The notes under the pieces: model-generated
Seen by the model: the letters and a program-made list of their open reading frames with translations, nothing else
The model's database searches: none
What the model was told of the DNA's origin: nothing
Made by a program: the position numbers and the translations under genes
In this document: positions 1-12,500 of the stretch, in pieces
Position numbering within the stretch: the stretch's first letter is position 1
How the letters are laid out: each line of letters begins with the position of its first letter
NCBI GenBank assembly: GCA_949987565.1
Contig: OX465114.1
Span: 7,532,933-7,596,932 of the forward strand
DNA from: Luidia sarsii
Taxonomy: Eukaryota > Echinodermata > Asteroidea > Paxillosida > Luidiidae
Length of the DNA: 64,000 nucleotides
Direction: 5' to 3'

Positions 1-60
1 CTGCACACACAAGCTGCCTGAGTGACTGAGGTTGGTTCTTTTTGCTTGATCATAAAATCA

Positions 61-243
61 TCATAATATGTTTGATTTCAGATTTTTCACTACTGATGGA
101 TAGATCTTTTCAAGGCCTGTTAGCAGGTCAAGTTTTAGCTTCGTCAATATAAAAATGAAGGAGATATTAACGTGCAAAGTGTATTTTTCTTTCCAGCTGC
201 TGTCCGCCGACTGACTGTTGTGTACTGCTGTCTGCACACACAA
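61..243 (-). other. Recurrent 60-codon minus-strand open frame of the monomer (representative copy, not called a gene)
   Basis: A frame like this one occurs in 191 of 269 complete monomers; two more (near 6994 and 10924) have a 74-codon form made by a frame shift. Its first codon is TTG (CAA at 241-243 on the plus strand), and the in-frame stretch upstream, about 16 codons back to a TGA, has no ATG. It stays open because 231 is a multiple of three and the monomer was homogenised as a whole. Monomers with GTTTATTT instead of GTGTATTT have a TAA at about codon 21, and those with GATCTATCC or GATCAATAG have a TAG or TGA near codon 46. Copies differ by many replacement changes. There is no recognisable domain. 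I regard it as a by-product of the repeat. Confidence 0.7.
114..129. other. Short hairpin GGCCTG-N4-CAGGYC in each monomer (representative copy)
   Basis: Positions 114-119 (GGCCTG) and 124-129 (CAGGTC) can pair around a 4-base loop, with one G-T position. In many monomers the right half is CAGGCC and the pairing is complete. Monomers at 3758, 13004, 15084, 19244, 24099, 28723 and 34965 have GGCCTGTAAACAGGCC, a 7-bp stem. The loop is TTAG or GTAG elsewhere. The recurring variants allow the pairing, but a six-base dyad could be chance kept by homogenisation. Confidence 0.5.
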
Positions 244-284
244 GCTGCCTGAGTGACTGAGGTTGGTTCTTTTTGCTTGATCAT
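144..284 (-). other. ATG-initiated 46-codon minus-strand frame of the monomer (representative copy)
   Basis: In the second frame of the minus strand, ATG at 282-284 opens 46 codons ending in TGA at 144-146. The peptide begins MIKQKEPTSV and is rich in Thr, Ser and basic residues. Unlike the 60-codon frame it has an ATG, but monomers with GATCGTAAAA have ACG there and lose the start. One-base insertions near 7111-7121 and a rearranged tract near 11041 fuse this start to the other frame, giving the two 74-codon versions. No domain is recognisable and coding use is unlikely. Confidence 0.4.
165..261 (+). promoter_or_regulatory. 3' splice-site-like cluster in each monomer (representative copy)
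   Basis: On the plus strand TATTAAC (165-171) resembles a metazoan branch site. It is followed by a pyrimidine-rich tract ending TTTCTTTCCAG at 196. The presumed branch A (170) lies 26 nt from the AG, within the usual range. A weak donor-like GAG/GTTGGT follows at 261/262, framing 65 nt. The tract varies in length between monomers but nearly always ends in CAG or TAG. One copy near 44578 reads CCACC and has lost the AG. Whether the array is transcribed or spliced is not shown by sequence. Confidence 0.4.
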
Positions 285-754
285 AAAATCATCATACTGT
301 GTTCGATTTCAGATTTTTCACTGCTGATGGATAGATCTTTCCAAGGCCTGGTAGCAGGTCAAGTTTTAGCTTCGTCAATATAATAATGAAGGAAATATTA
401 ACGTGCAAAGTTTATTTTTTCTTTCCAGCTGCTGTCCTCCGTCTGACTGTTGTGTACTGCTGTCTGCACACACAAGCTGCCTAAGTGACTGAGGTTGGTT
501 CTTTTTGCTTGATCGTAAAATCATCATACTGTGTTCGATTTCAGATTTTTCACCACTGATGGATAGATCGTTTCAAGGCCTGTTAGCAGGTCAAGTTTTA
601 GCTTCGTCAATATAAACATGAAGGAGATATTAACGTGCAAAGCGTATTTTTCTTTCCAGCTGCTGTCCGCCGACTGACTGTTGTGTACTGCTGTCTGCAC
701 ACACAAGCTGCCTGAGTGACTGAGGTTGGTTCTTTTTGCTTGATCATAAAATCA

Positions 755-3526
755 TCATACTGTGTTCGATTTTAGATTTTTCACTGCTGATGGATAGATC
801 TTTCCAAGGCCTGTTAGCAGGCCAAATTTTAGCTTCGTCAATATAATAATGAAGGAGATATTAACGTGCAAAGTGTATTTTTCTTTCCAGCTGCTGTCCG
901 CCGACTGACTGTTGTGTACTGCTGTCTGCACACACAAGCTGCCTGAGTGACTGAGGTTGGTTCTTTTTGCTTGATCATAAAATCATCATAGTATGTTTGA
1001 TTTCAGATTTTTCACTACTGATGGATACATCTTTCCAAGGCCTGTTAGCAGGTCAAGTTTCAGCTTCGTCAATATAATAATGAAGGAGATATTAACGTGC
1101 AAAGTTTATTTTTCTTTCCAGCTGCTGTCCTCCGTCTGACTGTTGTGTACTGCTGTCTGCACACACAAGCTGCCTAAGTGACTGAGGTTGGTTCTTTTTG
1201 CTTGATCGTAAAATCATCATACTGTGTTCGATTTCAGATTTTTCACCACTGATAGATAGATCGTTTCAAGGCCTGTTAGCAGGTCAAGTTTCAGCTTCGT
1301 CAATATAATAATGAAGGAGATATTAACGTGCAAAGTTTATTTTTCTTTCCAGCTGCTGTCCTCCGTCTGACTGTTGTGTACTGCTGTCTGCACACACAAG
1401 CTGCCTAAGTGACTGAGGTTGGTTCTTTTTGCTTGATCGTAAAATCATCATACTGTGTTCGATTTCAGATTTTTCACCACTGATGGATAGATCTTTTCAA
1501 GGCCTGTTAGCAGGCCAAGTTTTAGCTTCGTCAATATAAACATGAAGGAGATATTAACGTGCAACGTGTATTTTTCTTTCCAGCTGCTGTCCGCCGACTG
1601 ACTGTTGTGTACTGCTGTCTGCACACACAAGCTGCCTGAGTGACCGAGGTTGGTTCTTTTTGCTTGATCATAAAATCATCATACTGTGTTCGATTTCAGA
1701 TTTATCACTACTGATGGATAGATCTTTCCAAGGCCTGTTAGCAGGTCAAGTTTTAGCTTCGTCAATATAAAAATGAAGGAGATATTAACGTGCAAAGTGT
1801 ATTTTTCTTTCCAGCTGCTGTCCGCCGACTGACTGTTGTGTACTGCTGTCTGCACACACAAGCTGCCTGAGTGACTGAGGTTGGTTCTTTTTGCTTGATC
1901 ATAAAATCATCATACTGTGTTCGATTTCAGATTTTTCACTGCTGATGGATAGATCTTTCCAAGGCCTGTTAGCAGGTCAAGTTTTAGCTTCGTCAATATA
2001 AAAATGAAGGAGATATTAACGTGCAAAGTGTATTTTTCTTTCCAGCTGCTGTCCGCCGACTGACTGTTGTGTACTGCTGTCTGCACACACAAGCTGCCTG
2101 AGTGACTGAGGTTGGTTCTTTTTGCTTGATCATAAAATCATCATACTGTGTTCGATTTTAGATTTTTCACTGCTGATGGATAGATCTTTCCAAGGCCTGT
2201 TAGCAGGCCAAATTTTAGCTTCGTCAATATAATAATGAAGGAGATATTAACGTGCAAAGTGTATTTTTCTTTCCAGCTGCTGTCCGCCGACTGACTGTTG
2301 TGTACTGCTGTCTGCACACACAAGCTGCCTGAGTGACTGAGGTTGGTTCTTTTTGCTTGATCATAAAATCATCATAGTATGTTTGATTTCAGATTTTTCA
2401 CTACTGATGGATACATCTTTCCAAGGCCTGTTAGCAGGTCAAGTTTCAGCTTCGTCAATATAATAATGAAGGAGATATTAACGTGCAAAGTTTATTTTTC
2501 TTTCCAGCTGCTGTCCTCCGTCTGACTGTTGTGTACTGCTGTCTGCACACACAAGCTGCCTAAGTGACTGAGGTTGGTTCTTTTTGCTTGATCGTAAAAT
2601 CATCATACTGTGTTCGATTTCAGATTTTTCACCACTGATGGATAGATCGTTTCAAGGCCTGTTAGCAGGTCAAGTTTCAGCTTCGTCAATATAATAATGA
2701 AGGAGATATTAACGTGCAAAGTTTATTTTTCTTTCCAGCTGCTGTCCTCCGTCTGACTGTTGTGTACTGCTGTCTGCACACACAAGCTGCCTAAGTGACT
2801 GAGGTTGGTTCTTTTTGCTTGATCGTAAAATCATCATACTGTGTTCGATTTCAGATTTTTCACCACTGATGGATAGATCTTTTCAAGGCCTGTTAGCAGG
2901 CCAAGTTTTAGCTTCGTCAATATAAACATGAAGGAGATATTAACGTGCAACGTGTATTTTTCTTTCCAGCTGCTGTCCGCCGACTGACTGTTGTGTACTG
3001 CTGTCTGCACACACAAGCTGCCTGAGTGACCGAGGTTGGTTCTTTTTGCTTGATCATAAAATCATCATACTGTGTTCGATTTCAGATTTATCACTACTGA
3101 TGGATAGATCTTTCCAAGGCCTGTTAGCAGGTCAAGTTTTAGCTTCGTCAATATAAAAATGAAGGAGATATTAACGTGCAAAGTGTATTTTTCTTTCCAG
3201 CTGCTGTCCGCCGACTGACTGTTGTGTACTGCTGTCTGCACACACAAGCTGCCTGAGTGACTGAGGTTGGTTCTTTTTGCTTGATCATAAAATCATCATA
3301 CTGTGTTCGATTTCAGATTTTTCACTGCTGATGGATAGATCTTTCCAAGGCCTGTTAGCAGGTCAAGTTTTAGCTTCGTCAATATAAAAATGAAGGAGAT
3401 ATTAACGTGCAAAGTGTATTTTTCTTTCCAGCTGCTGTCCGCCGACTGACTGTTGTGTACTGCTGTCTGCACACACAAGCTGCCTAAGTGACTGAGGTTG
3501 GTTCTTTTTGCTTGATCATAAAATCA
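755..3526. repeat. Higher-order repeat: 6-monomer unit (1386 bp), two tandem copies
   Basis: The six monomers beginning at 755, 986, 1217, 1448, 1679 and 1910 recur in the same order at 2141, 2372, 2603, 2834, 3065 and 3296. Shared private variants include GATTTTAGATTT in the first monomer, GATGGATACATC in the second and GTGCAACGTG in the fourth. One difference I saw is GATAGATAGATCG near 1250 against GATGGATAGATCG near 2638. Pieces of the same series recur around 7457-9300. Confidence 0.9.
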
Positions 3527-3988
3527 TCATAGTATGTTCGATTTCAGATTTTTCACTGCTGATGGATAGATCTTTCCAAGGCCTGTTAGCAGGCCAAGTT
3601 TTAGCTTCGTCAATATAATAATGAAGGAGATATTAACGTGCAAAGTGTATTTTTCTTTCCAGCTGCTGTCCGCCGACTGACTGTTGTGTACTGCTGTCTG
3701 CACACACAAGCTGCCTGAGTGACTGAGGTTGGTTCTTTTTGCTTGATCATAAAATCATCATAGTATGTTCGATTTCAGATTTTTCACTGCTGATGGATAG
3801 ATCTTTCCAAGGCCTGTAAACAGGCCAAATTTTAGCTTCGTCAATATAAAAATGAAGGAGATATTAACGTGCAACGTGTATTTTTCTTTCCAGCTGCTGT
3901 CCGCCGACTGACTGTTGTGTACTGCTGTCTGCACACACAAGCTGCCTGAGTGACTGAGGTTGGTTCTTTTTGCTTGATCGTAAAATCA

Positions 3989-6530
3989 TCATAGTATGTT
4001 CGATTTCAGATTTTTCACCACTGATGGATAGATCTTTTCAAGGCCTGTTAGCAGGCCAAGTTTTAGCTTCGTCAATATAATAATGAAGGAAATATTAACG
4101 TGAAAAGTGTATTTTTCTTTCCAGCTGCTGTCCGCCGACTGACTGTTGTGTACTGCTGTCTGCACACACAAGCTGCCTGAGTGACTGAGGTTGGTTCTTT
4201 TTGCTTGATCATAAAATCATCATAGTATGTTCGATTTCAGATTTATCACTACTGATAAATAGATCTTTCCAAGGCCTGTTAGCAGGTCAAGTTTTAGCTT
4301 CGTCAATATAATAATGAAGGAGATATTAACGTGCAAAGTGTATTTTTCTTTCCAGCTGCTGTCCGCCGACTGACTGTTGTGTACTGCTGTCTGCACACAC
4401 AAGCTGCCTGAGTGACTGAGGTTGGTTCTTTTTGCTTGATCATAAAATCATCATAATATGTTTGATTTCAGATTTTTCACTACTGATGGATAGATCTTTT
4501 CAAGGCCTGTTAGCAGGTCAAGTTTTAGCTTCGTCAATATAAAAATGAAGGAGATATTAACGTGCAAAGTGTATTTTTCTTTCCAGCTGCTGTCCGCCGA
4601 CTGACTGTTGTGTACTGCTGTCTGCACACACAAGCTGCCTGAGTGACTGAGGTTGGTTCTTTTTGCTTGATCATAAAATCATCATACTGTGTTCGATTTC
4701 AGATTTTTCACTGCTGATGGATAGATCTTTCCAAGGCCTGGTAGCAGGTCAAGTTTTAGCTTCGTCAATATAAAAATGAAGGAGATATTAACGTGCAAAG
4801 TGTATTTTTCTTTCCAGCTGCTGTCCGCCGACTGACTGTTGTGTACTGCTGTCTGCACACACAAGCTGCCTGAGTGACTGAGGTTGGTTCTTTTTGCTTG
4901 ATCATAAAATCATCATACTGTGTTCGATTTCAGATTTTTCACTGCTGATGGATAGATCTTTCCAAGGCCTGGTAGCAGGTCAAGTTTTAGCTTCGTCAAT
5001 ATAATAATGAAGGAAATATTAACGTGCAAAGTTTATTTTTTCTTTCCAGCTGCTGTCCTCCGTCTGACTGTTGTGTACTGCTGTCTGCACACACAAGCTG
5101 CCTAAGTGACTGAGGTTGGTTCTTTTTGCTTGATCGTAAAATCATCATACTGTGTTCGATTTCAGATTTTTCACCACTGATGGATAGATCTTTTCAAGGC
5201 CTGTTAGCAGGTCAAGTTTTAGCTTCGTCAATATAAACATGAAGGAGATATTAACGTGCAACGTGTATTTTTCTTTCCAGCTGCTGTCCGCCGACTGACT
5301 GTTGTGTACTGCTGTCTGCACACACAAGCTGCCTGAGTGACTGAGGTTGGTTATTTTTGCTCGATCGTAAAATCATCATAGTATGTTCGATTTCAGATTT
5401 TTCACCACTGATGGATAGATCTTTTCAAGGCCTGTTAGCAGGCCAAGTTTTAGCTTCGTCAATATAATAATGAAGGAAATATTAACGTGAAAAGTGTATT
5501 TTTCTTTCCAGCTGCTGTCCGCCGACTGACTGTTGTGTACTGCTGTCTGCACACACAAGCTGCCTGAGTGACTGAGGTTGGTTCTTTTTGCTTGATCATA
5601 AAATCATCATAGTATGTTCGATTTCAGATTTATCACTACTGATAAATAGATCTTTCCAAGGCCTGTTAGCAGGTCAAGTTTTAGCTTCGTCAATATAATA
5701 ATGAAGGAGATATTAACGTGCAAAGTGTATTTTTCTTTCCAGCTGCTGTCCGCCGACTGACTGTTGTGTACTGCTGTCTGCACACACAAGCTGCCTGAGT
5801 GACTGAGGTTGGTTCTTTTTGCTTGATCATAAAATCATCATAATATGTTTGATTTCAGATTTTTCACTACTGATGGATAGATCTTTTCAAGGCCTGTTAG
5901 CAGGTCAAGTTTTAGCTTCGTCAATATAAAAATGAAGGAGATATTAACGTGCAAAGTGTATTTTTCTTTCCAGCTGCTGTCCGCCGACTGACTGTTGTGT
6001 ACTGCTGTCTGCACACACAAGCTGCCTGAGTGACTGAGGTTGGTTCTTTTTGCTTGATCATAAAATCATCATACTGTGTTCGATTTCAGATTTTTCACTG
6101 CTGATGGATAGATCTTTCCAAGGCCTGGTAGCAGGTCAAGTTTTAGCTTCGTCAATATAATAATGAAGGAAATATTAACGTGCAAAGTTTATTTTTCTTT
6201 CCAGCTGCTGTCCGCCGTCTGACTGTTGTGTACTGCTGTCTGCACACACAAGCTGCCTAAGTGACTGAGGTTGGTTCTTTTTGCTTGATCGTAAAATCAT
6301 CATACTGTGTTCGATTTCAGATTTTTCACCACTGATGGATAGATCGTTTCAAGGCCTGTTAGCAGGTCAAGTTTTAGCTTCGTCAATATAAACATGAAGG
6401 AGATATTAACGTGCAAAGCGTATTTTTCTTTCCAGCTGCTGTCCGCCGACTGACTGTTGTGTACTGCTGTCTGCACACACAAGCTGCCTGAGTGACTGAG
6501 GTTGGTTCTTTTTGCTTGATCGTAAAATCA
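3989..6530. repeat. Higher-order repeat: 6-monomer unit (1387 bp) then a 5-monomer derivative
   Basis: Monomers at 3989, 4220 and 4451 reappear at 5376, 5607 and 5838. The monomer at 4682 has no partner in the second copy, after which 4913 matches 6069 and 5145 matches 6300. The second copy has therefore lost one monomer. A third relative of the series is at 13235-14621, preceded by the same two monomers (12773 and 13004, like 3527 and 3758). Confidence 0.82.
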
Positions 6531-9500
6531 TCATACTGTGTTCGATTTCAGATTTATCACTACTGATGGATAGATCTTTCCAAGGCCTGTTAGCAGGTCA
6601 AGTTTTAGCTTCGTCAATATAAAAATGAAGGAGATATTTACGTGCAAAGTGTATTTTTCTTTCCAGCTGCTGTCCGCCGACTGACTGTTGTGTACTGCTG
6701 TCTGCACACACAAGCTGCCTGAGTGACTGAGGTTGGTTCTTTTTGCTTGATCATAAAATCATCATACTGTGTTCGATTTCAGATTTTTCACTGCTGATGG
6801 ATAGATCTTTCCAAGGCCTGGTAGCAGGTCAAGTTTTAGCTTCGTCAATATAATAATGAAGGAAATATTAACGTGCAAAGTTTATTTTTTCTTTCCAGCT
6901 GCTGTCCTCCGTCTGACTGTTGTGTACTGCTGTCTGCACACACAAGCTGCCTAAGTGACTGAGGTTGGTTCTTTTTGCTTGATCGTAAAATCATCATACT
7001 GTGTTCGATTTCAGATTTTTCACCACTGATGGATAGATCTTTCCAAGGCCTGTTAGCAGGTCAAGTTTTAGCTTCGTCAATATAATAATGAAGGAGATAT
7101 TAACGTGCAAATTGTATTTTATCTTTCCAGCTGCTGTCCGCCGACTGACTGTTGTGTACTGCTGTCTGCACACACAAGCTGCCTGAGTGACTGAGGTTGG
7201 TTCTTTTTGCTTGATCATAAAATCATCATAATATGTTTGATTTCAGATTTTTCACTACTGATGGATAGATCTTTTCAAGGCCTGTTAGCAGGTCAAGTTT
7301 TAGCTTCGTCAATATAAAAATGAAGGAGATATTAACGTGCAAAGTGTATTTTTCTTTCCAGCTGCTGTCCGCCGACTGACTGTTGTGTACTGCTGTCTGC
7401 ACACACAAGCTGCCTGAGTGACTGAGGTTGGTTCTTTTTGCTTGATCATAAAATCATCATACTGTGTTCGATTTTAGATTTTTCACTGCTGATGGATAGA
7501 TCTTTCCAAGGCCTGTTAGCAGGCCAAATTTTAGCTTCGTCAATATAATAATGAAGGAGATATTAACGTGCAAAGTGTATTTTTCTTTCCAGCTGCTGTC
7601 CGCCGACTGACTGTTGTGTACTGCTGTCTGCACACACAAGCTGCCTGAGTGACTGAGGTTGGTTCTTTTTGCTTGATCATAAAATCATCATAGTATGTTT
7701 GATTTCAGATTTTTCACTACTGATGGATACATCTTTCCAAGGCCTGTTAGCAGGTCAAGTTTCAGCTTCGTCAATATAATAATGAAGGAGATATTAACGT
7801 GCAAAGTTTATTTTTCTTTCCAGCTGCTGTCCTCCGTCTGACTGTTGTGTACTGCTGTCTGCACACACAAGCTGCCTAAGTGACTGAGGTTGGTTCTTTT
7901 TGCTTGATCGTAAAATCATCATACTGTGTTCGATTTCAGATTTTTCACCACTGATGGATAGATCTTTTCAAGGCCTGTTAGCAGGCCAAGTTTTAGCTTC
8001 GTCAATATAATAATAAAGGAAATATTAACGTGCAAAGTTTATTTTTTCTTTCCAGCTGCTGTCCTCCGTCTGACTGTTGTGTACTGCTGTCTGCACACAC
8101 AAGCTGCCTAAGTGACTGAGGTTGGTTCTTTTTGCTTGATCGTAAAATCATCATACTGTGTTCGATTTCAGATTTTTCACCACTGATGGATAGATCTTTC
8201 CAAGGCCTGTTAGCAGGTCAAGTTTTAGCTTCGTCAATATAATAATGAAGGAGATATTAACGTGCAAAGTGTATTTTTCTTTCCAGCTGCTGTCCGCCGA
8301 CTGACTGTTGTGTACTGCTGTCTGCACACACAAGCTGCCTGAGTGACTGAGGTTGGTTCTTTTTGCTTGATCATAAAATCATCATAATATGTTTGATTTC
8401 AGATTTTTCACTACTGATGGATAGATCTTTTCAAGGCCTGTTAGCAGGTCAAGTTTTAGCTTCGTCAATATAAAAATGAAGGAGATATTAACGTGCAAAG
8501 TGTATTTTTCTTTCCAGCTGCTGTCCGCCGACTGACTGTTGTGTACTGCTGTCTGCACACACAAGCTGCCTGAGTGACTGAGGTTGGTTCTTTTTGCTTG
8601 ATCATAAAATCATCATACTGTGTTCGATTTTAGATTTTTCACTGCTGATGGATAGATCTTTCCAAGGCCTGTTAGCAGGCCAAATTTTAGCTTCGTCAAT
8701 ATAATAATGAAGGAGATATTAACGTGCAAAGTGTATTTTTCTTTCCAGCTGCTGTCCGCCGACTGACTGTTGTGTACTGCTGTCTGCACACACAAGCTGC
8801 CTGAGTGACTGAGGTTGGTTCTTTTTGCTTGATCATAAAATCATCATAGTATGTTTGATTTCAGATTTTTCACTACTGATGGATACATCTTTCCAAGGCC
8901 TGTTAGCAGGTCAAGTTTCAGCTTCGTCAATATAATAATGAAGGAGATATTAACGTGCAAAGTTTATTTTTCTTTCCAGCTGCTGTCCTCCGTCTGACTG
9001 TTGTGTACTGCTGTCTGCACACACAAGCTGCCTAAGTGACTGAGGTTGGTTCTTTTTGCTTGATCGTAAAATCATCATACTGTGTTCGATTTCAGATTTT
9101 TTACCACTGATGGATAGATCTTTTCAAGGCCTGTTAGCAGGTCAAGTTTCAGCTTCGTCAATATAATAATGAAGGAGATATTAACGTGCAAAGTTTATTT
9201 TTCTTTCCAGCTGCTGTCCTCCGTCTGACTGTTGTGTACTGCTGTCTGCACACACAAGCTGCCTAAGTGACTGAGGTTGGTTCTTTTTGCTTGATCGTAA
9301 AATCATCATACTGTGTTCGATTTCAGATTTTTCACCACTGATGGATAGATCTTTTCAAGGCCTGTTAGCAGGCCAAGTTTTAGCTTCGTCAATATAATAA
9401 TAAAGGAAATATTAACGTGAAAAGTGTATTTTTCTTTCCAGCTGCTGTCCGCCGACTGACTGTTGTGTACTGCTGTCTGCACACACAAGCTGCCTGAGTG

Positions 9501-12500
9501 ACTGAGGTTGGTTCTTTTTGCTTGATCATAAAATCATCAGAGTATGTTCGATTTCAGATTTATCACTACTGATAAATAGATCTTTCCAAGGCCTGTTAGC
9601 AGGTCAAGTTTTAGCTTCGTCAATATAATAATGAAGGAGATATTAACGTGCAAAGTGTATTTTTCTTTCCAGCTGCTGTCCGCCGACTGACTGTTGTGTA
9701 CTGCTGTCTGCACACACAAGCTGCCTGAGTGACTGAGGTTGGTTCTTTTTGCTTGATCATAAAATCATCATAATATGTTTGATTTCAGATTTTTCACTAC
9801 TGATGGATAGATCTTTTCAAGGCCTGTTAGCAGGTCAAGTTTTAGCTTCGTCAATATAAAAATGAAGGAGATATTAACGTGCAAAGTGTATTTTTCTTTC
9901 CAGCTGCTGTCCGCCGACTGACTGTTGTGTACTGCTGTCTGCAGACACAAGCTGCCTGAGTGACTGAGGTTGGTTCTTTTTGCTTGATCATAAAATCATC
10001 ATACTGTGTTCGATTTCAGATTTTTCACTGCTGATGGATAGATCTTTCCAAGGCCTGGTAGCAGGTCAAGTTTTAGCTTCGTCAATATAATAATGAAGGA
10101 AATATTAACGTGCAAAGTTTATTTTTTCTTTCCAGCTGCTGTCCTCCGTCTGACTGTTGTGTACTGCTGTCTGCACACACAAGCTGCCTAAGTGACTGAG
10201 GTTGGTTCTTTTTGCTTGATCGTAAAATCATCATACTGTGTTCGATTTCAGATTTTTCACCACTGATGGATAGATCTTTTCAAGGCCTGTTAGCAGGTCA
10301 AGTTTTAGCTTCGTCAATATAAACATGAAGGAGATATTAACGTGCAAAGTGTATTTTTCTTTCCAGCTGCTGTCCGCCGACTGACTGTTGTGTACTGCTG
10401 TCTGCACACACAAGCTGCCTGAGTGACTGAGGTTGGTTCTTTTTGCTTGATCGTAAAATCATCATACTGTGTTCGATTTCAGATTTTTCACCACTGATGG
10501 ATAGATCTTTCCAAGGCCTGTTAGCAGGTCAAGTTTTAGCTTCGTCAATATAATAATGAAGGAGATATTAACGTGCAAAGTGTATTTTTCTTTCCAGCTG
10601 CTGTCCGCCGACTGACTGTTGTGTACTGCTGTCTGCACACACAAGCTGCCTGAGTGACTGAGGTTGGTTCTTTTTGCTTGATCATAAAATCATCATAATA
10701 TGTTTGATTTCAGATTTTTCACTACTGATGGATAGATCTTTTCAAGGCCTGTTAGCAGGTCAAGTTTTAGCTTCGTCAATATAAAAATGAAGGAGATATT
10801 AACGTGCAAAGTGTATTTTTCTTTCCAGCTGCTGTCCGCCGACTGACTGTTGTGTACTGCTGTCTGCACACACAAGCTGCCTGAGTGACTGAGGTTGGTT
10901 CTTTTTGCTTGATCATAAAATCATCATACTGTGTTCGATTTTAGATTTTTCACTGCTGATGGATAGATCTTTCCAAGGCCTGTTAGCAGGCCAAATTTTA
11001 GCTTCGTCAATATAATAATGAAGGAGATATTAACGTGCAAAGTTTTTTCTTTCTTTCCAGCTGCTGTCCGCCGACTGACTGTTGTGTACTGCTGTCTGCA
11101 CACACAAGCTGCCTGAGTGACTGAGGTTGGTTCTTTTTGCTTGATCATAAAATCATCATAGTATGTTTGATTTCAGATTTTTCACTACTGATGGATACAT
11201 CTTTCCAAGGCCTGTTAGCAGGTCAAGTTTCAGCTTCGTCAATATAATAATGAAGGAGATATTAACGTGCAAAGTTTATTTTTCTTTCCAGCTGCTGTCC
11301 TCCGTCTGACTGTTGTGTACTGCTGTCTGCACACACAAGCTGCCTGAGTGACTGAGGTTGGTTCTTTTTGCTTGATCATAAAATCATCAGAGTATGTTCG
11401 ATTTCAGATTTATCACTACTGATAAATAGATCTTTCCAAGGCCTGTTAGCAGGTCAAGTTTTAGCTTCGTCAATATAATAATGAAGGAGATATTAACGTG
11501 CAAAGTGTATTTTTCTTTCCAGCTGCTGTCCGCCGACTGACTGTTGTGTACTGCTGTCTGCACACACAAGCTGCCTGAGTGACTGAGGTTGGTTCTTTTT
11601 GCTTGATCATAAAATCATCATAATATGTTTGATTTCAGATTTTTCACTACTGATGGATAGATCTTTTCAAGGCCTGTTAGCAGGTCAAGTTTTAGCTTCG
11701 TCAATATAAAAATGAAGGAGATATTAACGTGCAAAGTGTATTTTTCTTTCCAGCTGCTGTCCGCCGACTGACTGTTGTGTACTGCTGTCTGCAGACACAA
11801 GCTGCCTGAGTGACTGAGGTTGGTTCTTTTTGCTTGATCATAAAATCATCATACTGTGTTTGATTTCAGATTTTTCACTGCTGATGGATAGATCTTTCCA
11901 AGGCCTGGTAGCAGGTCAAGTTTTAGCTTCGTCAATATAATAATGAAGGAGATATTAACGTGCAAAGTGTTTTTTTCTTTCCAGCTGCTGTCCGCCGACT
12001 GACTGTTGTGTACTGCTGTCTGCACACACAAGCTGCCTGAGTGACTGAGGTTGGTTCTTTTTGCTTGATCATAAAATCATCATAATATGTTTGATTTCAG
12101 ATTTTTCACTACTGATGGATAGATCTTTTCAAGGCCTGTTAGCAGGTCAAGTTTTAGCTTCGTCAATATAAAAATGAAGGAGATATTAACGTGCAAAGTG
12201 TATTTTTCTTTCCAGCTGCTGTCCGCCGACTGACTGTTGTGTACTGCTGTCTGCACACACAAGCTGCCTGAGTGACTGAGGTTGGTTCTTTTTGCTTGAT
12301 CATAAAATCATCATAGTATGTTTGATTTCAGATTTTTCACTACTGATGGATAGATCTTTCCAAGGCCTGTTAGCAGGTCAAGTTTTAGCTTCGTCAATAT
12401 AAAAATGAAGGAGATATTAACGTGCAAAGTGTATTTTTCTTTCCAGCTGCTGTCCGCCGACTGACTGTTGTGTACTGCTGTCTGCACACACAAGCTGCCT

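Noticed and set aside
67..90. CENP-B box in the monomer
   Set aside because: TTCG occurs in GTTCGATTTCAG and GCTTCGTCAATA, but neither has the required downstream A and CGGG at the right spacing.
157..174. Shine-Dalgarno-like GAAGGAGATAT followed by GTG
   Set aside because: It opens only about 26 codons, recurs in every monomer, and the context (long satellite, polyadenylation-type signal, MITE-like palindrome) is eukaryotic. It is a coincidental match.
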